Shown here piece by piece: positions 26,201-33,118 of a stretch of 64,000 nt of DNA (the first letter of the stretch is position 1; each line of letters starts with the position of its first letter). The DNA is from BQJU01 sp965229635 (GTDB taxonomy: Bacteria > Bacteroidota > Bacteroidia > Chitinophagales > Saprospiraceae). Below the pieces are notes generated by a model. That model made no database searches, was not told the origin of the DNA, and saw only the letters and a list, made by a program, of their open reading frames with translations. Made by a program: the position numbers and the translations under genes. The DNA lies in assembly GCA_965229635.1 (NCBI GenBank), contig OZ245894.1:5084001-5148000 (forward strand), given 5' to 3'.

Positions 26201-27949
26201 TGGCGGGATCAATCCCAATGAAGAACAATCCTCCAATCCATTCGCTTGCGGCGATTCGGTAGCCACTACAGCCACCGTATCAGGCGATATCACCGGAGGG
26301 GTGTTGTCCCTGACGGTAATCATTTGCAGTTTGTCATTGCCCGCGGCATCGATATTGTAAATAAAGTTGGTGCAGTTATTGATCACCGTCCATTCCCTGA
26401 TAATGATGAAGTTAAATTCTGTGCTACCACACAACTGAATGGTATCATCGGCATAGGTGTAGATAAATTTACACAACTCCTCATTGACAAGCGTGGGAAT
26501 ACCCGCCTTGTCTTCTGTAGCATCCGTAATGGTCGGATCAGCCTGCCAGTCTTCACAGGAGAACTCGCGGTCTTCCGGAAAGAAAAAATCCTCGTCGGCT
26601 CCACGCTCAATACCGATCGTCTGGATTTTGGTTTTTACGTTTCCTGAGGCATCGACTGCCCGCCAGGTGCGCCGTATTTGTACCGTCGGGTTAAAGCAAA
26701 AGTTATCGATCCACTGATCAGAATACGTCAATTCCAGCTCGGTACAATCTTCGGCTTCTGCAAAGCCAGTCACCTCAGGTTCCCAGCTTCCGGTACAGGC
26801 GATCACCGTATCCTCAGGGATGGTGAGGGTCGGTGCAATGTTGTCAAACAAGTTGATATTGGTGGTGCAGAAGTTGCCACTACATTCGTCGGTGACAATT
26901 CCGGTCAGGGTTTGCCCCACATATTCTGAGGGGATAACATTACCCAACTCGCCATTGTCGCCCACCACATTGATGGAAATCCCTTCCAACGTGTTGTAGC
27001 TACCGCTCAATAGAAGCGAGGGAATAACTTCCGCATCACAATTATTGGGCGTAATAAAAATATTGATATCACTACGGCAGGAAAGCGTCACCGAATGCCT
27101 AACGATCACCTGCTGCTCCACTGTTCGGGAGCACCCGGTCTTGTTATCGGCATTGTGGGCATCACTGCCGGCATTGAAGGTATAACGCACCTTGTAAGTG
27201 CCTTGTCCCAAATTGGCTGGCGAAAAGTTGATACCCGTGTACACCTGCCCGTTCTCCATGCGCTGGATCGTCCAGAGCTCACTTTCGGGGATCAACGGAA
27301 TGACATTATCATCAAAATCAGAAGTGGCCTCTCCATACAGCAGTATATTGGGGTCGCTATCGCAATAAAAAGTGCCTAGATTGGCAATCACCGGATCGGG
27401 ATAATGACAACTATTGGTGATTGGGCCGTAGGCAATACTGGTATTGGCCATATTTCTGACCGTTGCAAAATAACCGTTGCCTTCCCGGTAAGCAAAGGGC
27501 AAAACATATACACCGGTATTGCCCACTTCCGGAATGGGTGTCAATACGGGCAATACTGAAAGCGTATTCGGATTGCGCACATTATCGCGATCATCCAGTA
27601 TCCACTGTTGTCCGGAAATACCGGTGGCAATGATCAGCTGATCATCAAAAATTCCGGCATCAGAATCCGTACCGTTGGGAATGATGGCTCCATTGCGGCA
27701 GGAACAGGGAGGAATCACATCGATGAGACCATCGAGATCAATATCCAATCCTCCACTGGGAATATCATTGAGGTAATCAAAAGGCGGCAGAAAGTTGCCA
27801 GGTACGGCAAACTGTACATCGTCAAAATTGTTTTCACAATCGGTGGCGAATGTATTCCGACCGGGAAGAAGAAAGAGCAGGAAAAAAAATTGGCAGAGTA
27901 ACGGACGCCAGATTAAGCGTCCTCGAGCAGACGAGTAATTTTTATTCAT
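23270..27949 (-). CDS. Giant secreted HYR/Ig-like protein with T9SS sorting domain
   Basis: An exported protein of 1559 residues from ATG 27949; an upstream ATG at 27976 adds nine residues before the signal peptide. After the signal (ends near NTFAT) come at least six HYR-like beta domains, each opening with a D-x-x-P-P motif (DNIAPT, DNTPPV, DELPPM, DMIPPQ, DNVPPT). Near residues 1230-1300 are dockerin-like calcium loops (ANGLSTFDLIKITQHIL, SGGVSTFDVLQIRKLIL), then a cohesin-like region. The last ~80 residues (NYPNPFSNSTTIGFYLP to KKLLFLDK) form a type A C-terminal signal for type IX secretion. It is probably a surface adhesin or matrix protein. No partner genes are near. Confidence 0.88.
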   Translation of the reverse strand: MNKNYSSARGRLIWRPLLCQFFFLLFLLPGRNTFATDCENNFDDVQFAVPGNFLPPFDYLNDIPSGGLDIDLDGLIDVIPPCSCRNGAIIPNGTDSDAGIFDDQLIIATGISGQQWILDDRDNVRNPNTLSVLPVLTPIPEVGNTGVYVLPFAYREGNGYFATVRNMANTSIAYGPITNSCHYPDPVIANLGTFYCDSDPNILLYGEATSDFDDNVIPLIPESELWTIQRMENGQVYTGINFSPANLGQGTYKVRYTFNAGSDAHNADNKTGCSRTVEQQVIVRHSVTLSCRSDINIFITPNNCDAEVIPSLLLSGSYNTLEGISINVVGDNGELGNVIPSEYVGQTLTGIVTDECSGNFCTTNINLFDNIAPTLTIPEDTVIACTGSWEPEVTGFAEAEDCTELELTYSDQWIDNFCFNPTVQIRRTWRAVDASGNVKTKIQTIGIERGADEDFFFPEDREFSCEDWQADPTITDATEDKAGIPTLVNEELCKFIYTYADDTIQLCGSTEFNFIIIREWTVINNCTNFIYNIDAAGNDKLQMITVRDNTPPVISPDTVAVVATESPQANGLEDCSSLGLIPPPPVEDGCNSFTVRIFTEIGEVSYVNGTDGTDGGYIPAPGLTLGDHTVTYEATDACGNVSTAEGIVSVIDELPPMMICNNQLNVILQGNGYGLIRTTDVDEGSRDDCCLDRIEIKLDTEPDSLFRDTIQLYCANGIQTVVLRATDCFGNYNECIANVSVRDMIPPQIVQSVADVTLTCEEDYQNYYDPEFDAPIFADNCEITVEYNQEENLNDCNIGTLTRTWTAIDNPDNTPAVVTQVVTLEGITNYTLTLPEDLDVYCTENDYPEMQYVSEGCDLIDASVTQDTLIEPSAQACMRIIRNHEVINWCEYDGVSPATVLPRMDGPDFDVATGDSYQVFSDGDFIYEVLLAGQEVMGPSTGFYTYRQIIRITDNVPPTVNFTPLESVCLESGCESEVYYEFSAFDDCTPIADLFVDYSLALNSGGTIIDPYGTLSDLGGSNFAISGNYPVGHHFFRVHVTDNCGNVLPIDLPFVVEDCAAPSIDCAAAVSMQIGSSGMLVLTPDAFADMVSDNCGSVVLSFSETMTQDTLTLGCNDRGINGITIYAVDTSGNQSSCMVTLEVLDDANNCQSFWGLDGQIARESGDGIENCTVELTGGQSEMVITDNLGWYEFQPMPEGNAYRVTPSKNDDHANGLSTFDLIKITQHILTIDVLDSPYQIIAADANRSGGVSTFDVLQIRKLILGTSTEFTDNTSWRFVPSDYVFQDPTNPLAEAFPEYVEIDDLSTDSTINFMAIKVGDVNGSASPGFVDDPEIRAIGTPLKLMVKDRSFEAGEILTVVFTPEYAECVGYQFSMAFDSEVLTFVSLDEASPLGPAYFGLNRVGEGLVNVSWNRSSEEEPGFAFRFEANRAGLLSEVLHLADVGIQPEVYWSANEQDLPGEINLHFETEPFSNFFVEQNYPNPFSNSTTIGFYLPQADEVRFEVRDLSGQVVYEEFRNFPQGENKILLESKLFKNTGVYLYYLASGQFSSTKKLLFLDK

Positions 27950-28192
27950 GGGATGAGTTTGTCTGGAGCCTGCCAATAACGATAAAGCTATTTCCAGGCC
28001 CGCAATCGGTTTTTGATTGTAGACTTATTTCGATGGGATCATTATGAGGCTAAAACCACTCTTTTCTTGCCACACTGTGCCCCAACGCAATAAGTCTTAT
28101 GTTCACCACAAAAATACGCAAAAAAGATATGTGATATTTACCCTAAATTGGGTATTCTTCAAGAAATGTATATTTATGACAAATTGGTTAAA

Positions 28193-29338
28193 ATGGATCA
28201 AATAAACGGACTGGACGGTTTTTCTCAGGAGGAATTGGCACGATATGCGCGGCATTTTGCGATCCCGGAATTTGGCCTGGCAGGGCAACAGAAGCTAAAA
28301 GAAGCACGGGTACTGGTGATCGGAGCCGGAGGGCTTGGTAGTCCGGTATTGCTCTACCTGGCTGCGGCGGGAGTTGGGCATCTGGGAATTGTGGAATTTG
28401 ACCGCGTTGATGCCAGCAACTTGCAGCGCCAGGTGCTCTACGGTATTTCTGATGTTGGTGAGAAAAAAGCCGAAAAGGCCAAGGCTCGTTTGCTTGATTT
28501 GAACCCAAATATAGAAGTTAAAATTTATGATACGGCCCTGACCCGTGACAATGCTCTGGAACTCATTCCTCAGTACGATGTGGTAGCCGATGGAACCGAT
28601 AATTTCCAGACACGCTACCTGGTCAATGACGCCTGCGTACTCACTGATAAGGTCAATGTATATGCCTCTATTTTCCGCTTTGAAGGGCAGGTTTCTGTAT
28701 TCAATTACCTGAACGAGGATGGCACCCGCGGCCCCAATTACCGGGATATCTTTCCCGAGCCACCTCCTCCGGACCTGGTGCCCAACTGTGCAGAAGGCGG
28801 CGTGCTTGGTGTGCTTCCCGGCATCATTGGCAGTATGCAGGCCAGTGAGGTGATTAAGGTGATTACCGGAGTGGGCCAGCCACTGGTGGGCAGACTATTT
28901 TTATTTGATGCCGCCAGTTTTAGCAGCCGCATCCTGAAGTTTAAAAAACGACCTGACACGGTCATTGAAAAACTCATCGATTACGACCAGTTTTGTGGCG
29001 TTATTTCGGCGCAAGCCAGCGATGTCAAAAACATTACCCCGGTAGAGCTAAGGGAATTGCTGACGCAAAATGCCGAACTAGCCATCGTTGACGTTCGCGA
29101 ACCATACGAGTATCAAATCGGCAATCTGGGTGGGCAACTGATTCCGGTAGATCAGGTTTTAGAAAAGGCACAGCAAATTCCAAAAGATCAACAAGTGGTG
29201 ATGATTTGTCGGAGTGGCAAGCGCAGTACCAGAGCCATTCGACAACTCCAGGAGCAATTCGGTCTGGACAATCTCTTCAACCTCGAAGGCGGATTACTTG
29301 CATGGCGCGAAGCAGTAGATCAGACGATGGAGGTTTAA
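28193..29338 (+). CDS. MoeB/ThiF/HesA-type adenylyltransferase with C-terminal rhodanese domain
   Basis: An E1-like enzyme of 381 residues from ATG 28193; ATG 28148 would add 15 unlikely residues. Residues 1-245 form the ThiF/MoeB domain: nucleotide-binding VIGAGGLGSPVLLYLAAAG, then the DNLQRQ-type motif (DASNLQRQVLY) and DGTDNFQTRYLVND. The CxxC zinc pairs of classic MoeB are not visible. Residues about 285-380 are a rhodanese domain with its active Cys in VMICRSGKRSTR. It would adenylate and thiolate the C-terminus of a MoaD/ThiS-like carrier for molybdopterin, thiamine or cysteine synthesis. No carrier gene is next to it. Its stop overlaps the stop of the converging gene by 4 bp. Confidence 0.88.
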   Translation: MDQINGLDGFSQEELARYARHFAIPEFGLAGQQKLKEARVLVIGAGGLGSPVLLYLAAAGVGHLGIVEFDRVDASNLQRQVLYGISDVGEKKAEKAKARLLDLNPNIEVKIYDTALTRDNALELIPQYDVVADGTDNFQTRYLVNDACVLTDKVNVYASIFRFEGQVSVFNYLNEDGTRGPNYRDIFPEPPPPDLVPNCAEGGVLGVLPGIIGSMQASEVIKVITGVGQPLVGRLFLFDAASFSSRILKFKKRPDTVIEKLIDYDQFCGVISAQASDVKNITPVELRELLTQNAELAIVDVREPYEYQIGNLGGQLIPVDQVLEKAQQIPKDQQVVMICRSGKRSTRAIRQLQEQFGLDNLFNLEGGLLAWREAVDQTMEV

Positions 29339-30345
29339 TGGTCCAAAACCAACAAATTACACCCCCGTACGTCACTGGCATCCAGCCTTCCCAGTACTTC
29401 AAATGTACCATCTTCATAGACCTTGCCCAGGTCATCCGTGGCAATAAAGCTGATGGTATCTAAATTGGCCAGGTCGATGATGTTAAGCACACCGGTTCTG
29501 CCCGGTTTGCCGGGAGTGAGTGGATCGGTAATTTCACGGGTAGACACGCGCATCGTTGGAGCTGGTGTAAAAAGGCCATCATGGGGAGCGTAAGCCTGGG
29601 AAAACAATTCGGTCATACCATATTCAGAATGAATCTGAGATAGGTTAAAGGCCTCTTCCAATATCTGGTGCAACTCTCCACGGGTAATCTCCCGCCGACG
29701 CCCCTTCATGCCTCCCGTTTCCATCATCACGATCCCGGAAAGGTCCTGCGGGTATTGCTCTGCCATTTCCCAAAGGGCAAAGCTGACGCCAATGAGCAGC
29801 ACCGGAATAGCTTTTGACCGACAATCCTGAACAATTTTGAGCATTTTTTCCACCTCGTGCAAAAAAAAACCACTTTGGGCATAAACAGATTGGCCAATAA
29901 AGTCGTCTACCATAAAGACCAAAGAAGAACCCTCGCGTTCCAGATAAGCCGGCAACAAAGCCAATACGCAGTAGTCGGCCAAATTGCCATAGGTAGCTGC
30001 AAAACCCCGGCGAGCAACCTCCCGATACCAATCCAGAGAACGCACCGGGTGCAAACTGGTGGTCATGCCAGTGGTGCCACTGCTGGAGAAACGCACTTCC
30101 GGCTGCCACTGACCACTCTGCAACGAATGGCTTTTAAAAAATTGAATGGGTAGGTAGGGAATGTGGGAAGAATGGGTAATTTGTTGGGGCTTTACGCCCA
30201 ATAATTCCAAATAAGCAGCATACAATGAATTGTAGCGGGACTGGTACTGGAAGACAGCCAGTGAAAGTGCCTCAAAGTCATGAAGAGGCAAGTTCGAAAT
30301 TTGTGCCAACAACTGCTCTCTTTCGGCCGCGATAGGGTTGGTCAT
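29335..30345 (-). CDS. LuxE-like acyl-protein synthetase
   Basis: A 336-residue member of the LuxE / phenylacetate-CoA ligase-like adenylating fold. The ATP-binding motif SSGTTGMTTSLHPV is followed by SLDWYREVARRGF, and the later segments LLIGVSFALWEM, METGGMKGRR and HSEYGMTELFSQAY match LuxE-type proteins. LuxE activates a fatty acid for reduction to aldehyde, but no luciferase, reductase or acyltransferase genes are nearby, so here it probably activates another acyl group. In many Bacteroidota such genes are free-standing. It converges with the MoeB-rhodanese gene and diverges from a small lipoprotein gene across 48 bp. Confidence 0.82.
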   Translation of the reverse strand: MTNPIAAEREQLLAQISNLPLHDFEALSLAVFQYQSRYNSLYAAYLELLGVKPQQITHSSHIPYLPIQFFKSHSLQSGQWQPEVRFSSSGTTGMTTSLHPVRSLDWYREVARRGFAATYGNLADYCVLALLPAYLEREGSSLVFMVDDFIGQSVYAQSGFFLHEVEKMLKIVQDCRSKAIPVLLIGVSFALWEMAEQYPQDLSGIVMMETGGMKGRRREITRGELHQILEEAFNLSQIHSEYGMTELFSQAYAPHDGLFTPAPTMRVSTREITDPLTPGKPGRTGVLNIIDLANLDTISFIATDDLGKVYEDGTFEVLGRLDASDVRGCNLLVLDH

Positions 30346-30393
30346 TGTAAACTAAAAATGGTAAATTAACGTTTCAATTTAAAGATCTATACG

Positions 30394-30891
30394 ATGAAGG
30401 TACTCAAATATGCGGTTTTCTTTTTGATGTTGGGATTCTTCGCTTTTTCCTGCGTACAACCCCCAAACTACCCGGCGGCTCCGGAAATTGACTACATTGG
30501 CATCAACCAACTCAGCATCGGTCAGGGCAACGCCAATAGCCCCGATGATACCCTGGTGGTACAATTTTCCTTTACCGATGGTGACGGTGATCTAAGTGGC
30601 GATAATGATTCCATCGACATCTTTTTTACCGATAGTCGGCGAGGTAGTTTAATCCCTTACCGCATTCCTCTGATTTCCAATCAAGGTACCGGCAACGGCA
30701 TCTCCGGTGAGATCACCGTTCGTATCCCCAACAAGCCTTTTGGTATTTGTTGCGCGCTGGAAGGATTCAGTGCTTGCGAGCCCCTACCGGGAATGGTCGA
30801 CACCTTTTCCTACGGCATCCAGATTCGTGATCAGGCCAACAACTATAGTAACAAAGTCCAGACCGAGACGATCACGATTCTTTGTAATTAA
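30394..30891 (+). CDS. Hypothetical lipoprotein
   Basis: A 165-residue lipoprotein: the signal ends in FFAFSC with Cys at about residue 20. The mature part has an acidic FTDGDGDLSGDNDSIDIFFTD loop that looks calcium-binding, and a Cys pair around residues 112-120 (ICCALEGFSAC). I do not recognise a named family. Its 3' end overlaps the 3' end of converging hemF by 20 bp. Confidence 0.7.
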   Translation: MKVLKYAVFFLMLGFFAFSCVQPPNYPAAPEIDYIGINQLSIGQGNANSPDDTLVVQFSFTDGDGDLSGDNDSIDIFFTDSRRGSLIPYRIPLISNQGTGNGISGEITVRIPNKPFGICCALEGFSACEPLPGMVDTFSYGIQIRDQANNYSNKVQTETITILCN

Positions 30892-31774
30892 CCCAATCAA
30901 TTCCCTTTTTTAAGAGCTTTTGGGTACGGGCTTCAGGGCTTTCGGGCTCGGGTTGATGATCGTATTCCCAACTGGCCAAAGGAGGCAAACTCATCAGAAT
31001 TGACTCGGTACGACCATCGGTATCCAATCCAAACTTGGTACCTTTATCCCACACCAGATTGAATTCCACGTAGCGTCCCCGACGCAATCCCTGCCATTGT
31101 TTATGCTGGTCAGTAAACTGCTTTTCCTTGTGCTTATGCAACAACGGAATATAGATCGGGCAAAAGGACTCGCCCACTTCTTTCACATAGGCGAATAAAT
31201 CCGATTTCTCTCCCTGCTTCCGATCCAGGCGGTCAAAGAAGATACCGCCAATTCCACGGGTTTCCTTGCGGTGTTTCACGTAAAAGTATTCATCAGCCCA
31301 GCCCTTGAACCTGGAATAATAATCCGGGTTGTGCTTATCACAAACCGCTTTTAGTTTTTCGTGAAAATAGACCGCATCTTCGGGAAATATGTAGTGAGGT
31401 GTCAGATCAATTCCACCACCGAACCACCAATGCTCTTCATCCATTTCAAAATAGCGCACATTCATATGGATTATAGGAACAAGCGGATTGGATGGATGTA
31501 AGACAATGGAAACCCCGGTGGCAAAAAATTCCTTCGCCTCCAGCTTGAGCGCCCTGCCAATTTTCTCCGGCAATGCACCATGCACCGCTGAGAAATTCAC
31601 GCCGCCCTTCTCAATGTGCCGCCCCATAATCACCCGTGAACGTCCGCCGCCGCCACCCACTCGTTGCCAGGCATCTTCCCGAAACTGCCCAACACCATCG
31701 GCAGCCTCCAGTTGCGCACAAATATCATCCTGCAACCCCTTAAAGTAGGTTGCAATAGCTTGTTTGTTCAACAT
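30872..31774 (-). CDS. hemF: Oxygen-dependent coproporphyrinogen III oxidase
   Basis: Oxidatively decarboxylates coproporphyrinogen III to protoporphyrinogen IX in haem synthesis, using O2. The 300-residue length fits. Conserved stretches are intact: MGRHIEKGGVNFSAVHG, HMNVRYFE, WWFGGGIDLTPHY, YVEFNLVWDKGTKFGL and RTESILMSLPP. It suggests an aerobic way of life. hemF starts 3 bp after the stop of the ArsC-like gene and is probably co-transcribed with it. Confidence 0.96.
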   Translation of the reverse strand: MLNKQAIATYFKGLQDDICAQLEAADGVGQFREDAWQRVGGGGGRSRVIMGRHIEKGGVNFSAVHGALPEKIGRALKLEAKEFFATGVSIVLHPSNPLVPIIHMNVRYFEMDEEHWWFGGGIDLTPHYIFPEDAVYFHEKLKAVCDKHNPDYYSRFKGWADEYFYVKHRKETRGIGGIFFDRLDRKQGEKSDLFAYVKEVGESFCPIYIPLLHKHKEKQFTDQHKQWQGLRRGRYVEFNLVWDKGTKFGLDTDGRTESILMSLPPLASWEYDHQPEPESPEARTQKLLKKGIDWVNYKES

Positions 31775-31777
31775 GCT

Positions 31778-32137
31778 TTAAGCTTTTATCCCTAGTTTTT
31801 CTTTGGCCGCAGCCACCGTCTTCTTGGCATTACCAACAAATACATCGCCGTCAATGACAATAGCCGGACGCTTTAGAAAGGTATACTCATCCAGAATCAG
31901 CTGGCGGTACTCCTTCTCGGAGATTTCTTTTTCATTCAGGCCCATAGAGCGGTACTTCATGGCCCGGCGGTTAAAAAGCCCTTCATACGAGCCCACCTTA
32001 CTGTGCAGAAAGTCCAGCTCCTTGGCGTTGATATTCTTGGTTTTCACATCCTGCAATTCAAAACCCTCACCGTCATTTAGCTCACCAATGATACGCTGAC
32101 AGGTTTTACAAGTCGATAAATGGTATATTTTTTTCAT
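31778..32137 (-). CDS. ArsC/Spx-family thioredoxin-fold protein
   Basis: From ATG 32137 the protein has 119 residues and begins MKKIYHLSTCKTCQRI; a farther ATG at 32161 would add eight. The STCKTCQR motif holds the family's active Cys (CxxC here). GLFNRRAMKY and FLKRPAIVIDGDVFVG match ArsC/YffB-type proteins, including the KRP segment. It could be a glutathione- or thioredoxin-linked reductase rather than a true arsenate reductase; no ars genes surround it. It lies directly upstream of hemF. Confidence 0.82.
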   Translation of the reverse strand: MKKIYHLSTCKTCQRIIGELNDGEGFELQDVKTKNINAKELDFLHSKVGSYEGLFNRRAMKYRSMGLNEKEISEKEYRQLILDEYTFLKRPAIVIDGDVFVGNAKKTVAAAKEKLGIKA

Positions 32138-32212
32138 AAGAAGTGTATTTTGAGGGGTCAAAATTAGGTTATAATTTCGGCAAATGATTCACATTATCGT
32201 AAAAAACAGCCA

Positions 32213-33115
32213 ATGCAACAAATTCCAGACTCCGAACTGATCATTAATCCCGATGGAAGCATTTACCACCTCAATCTGCGGCCAGAACAAATTGCCTCCA
32301 CCATTATTACCGTGGGCGACCCTGGCAGAGTGGAAAAGGTATCCCGCTATTTCGACTCCATTGAAGAAAAAACCAGCAAGCGCGAATTTGTTACCCACAC
32401 CGGTCGTTTGGGGCACCACCGCATTTCCGTACTTTCAACGGGCATCGGTCCCGACAATATCGATATCGTACTGAATGAGCTGGATGCCCTGGCCAATATC
32501 GATTTTAAGACCAGAGCGGTTAAGGACCGGTTGACATCCTTGAAAATCATTCGTCTGGGCACCTCCGGAGGTTTGCTCCCGGACGTGCCGGTCGATAGCA
32601 TCTTGTTATCCAGCTTTGGCATTGGATTGGATAATCTCCTTCATTTTTACGACCGGGAACTAAGTCAGGAAGAAAGTGAACTGATGCAGGTTTTGCGCGA
32701 AAGTTACATCCCGCTTCCCACCCAACCCTATGCTGCAGAGGGTAGTAGCTATTTGCTTTCCGCCCTTGGGCATGGATTACATCATGGCATTACACTGACC
32801 AGTCCTGGCTTTTATGCGCCCCAGGGACGCAGCCTAAGATTAGAAGCTTTGATGTCGTCCAAAACACTGGATAAACTGGCACAAATTGAGTTCAAAAAAC
32901 ATCACATTACCAACTTTGAAATGGAAACGGCGGCCATCTACGGGCTGGCCAACTTATTGGGCCATGAACCACTGTCGTGTAATGTGTTATTGGCCAATCG
33001 AGCCAATAAAACCTTTAGCAAAGACCCAAAAAAGTCTGTCACCAAATTAATTGAAACGATGCTGGAACGCATTGAGAAAATGCTGGATGCGGAGTTGATC
33101 AAACGGAAGGAATAA
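32213..33115 (+). CDS. Nucleoside phosphorylase (uridine phosphorylase-like)
   Basis: A 300-residue member of the PNP/UDP phosphorylase superfamily that cleaves nucleosides with phosphate. It shows GDPGRVEKVS near residue 36, the phosphate-binding RLGTSGGLLPD, and FEMETAAIYGLANLLG, the ribose-binding Glu segment typical of uridine phosphorylase. It lies divergently from the ArsC-hemF pair and converges on lptD, with 3 bp between the stops. The exact base specificity cannot be read. Confidence 0.88.
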   Translation: MQQIPDSELIINPDGSIYHLNLRPEQIASTIITVGDPGRVEKVSRYFDSIEEKTSKREFVTHTGRLGHHRISVLSTGIGPDNIDIVLNELDALANIDFKTRAVKDRLTSLKIIRLGTSGGLLPDVPVDSILLSSFGIGLDNLLHFYDRELSQEESELMQVLRESYIPLPTQPYAAEGSSYLLSALGHGLHHGITLTSPGFYAPQGRSLRLEALMSSKTLDKLAQIEFKKHHITNFEMETAAIYGLANLLGHEPLSCNVLLANRANKTFSKDPKKSVTKLIETMLERIEKMLDAELIKRKE

Positions 33116-33118
33116 CCG

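Noticed and set aside
31778..32137. Dedicated arsenate reductase of an ars operon
   Set aside because: No arsB, arsR or acr3 genes nearby; it is paired with hemF, so only the fold family is claimed.
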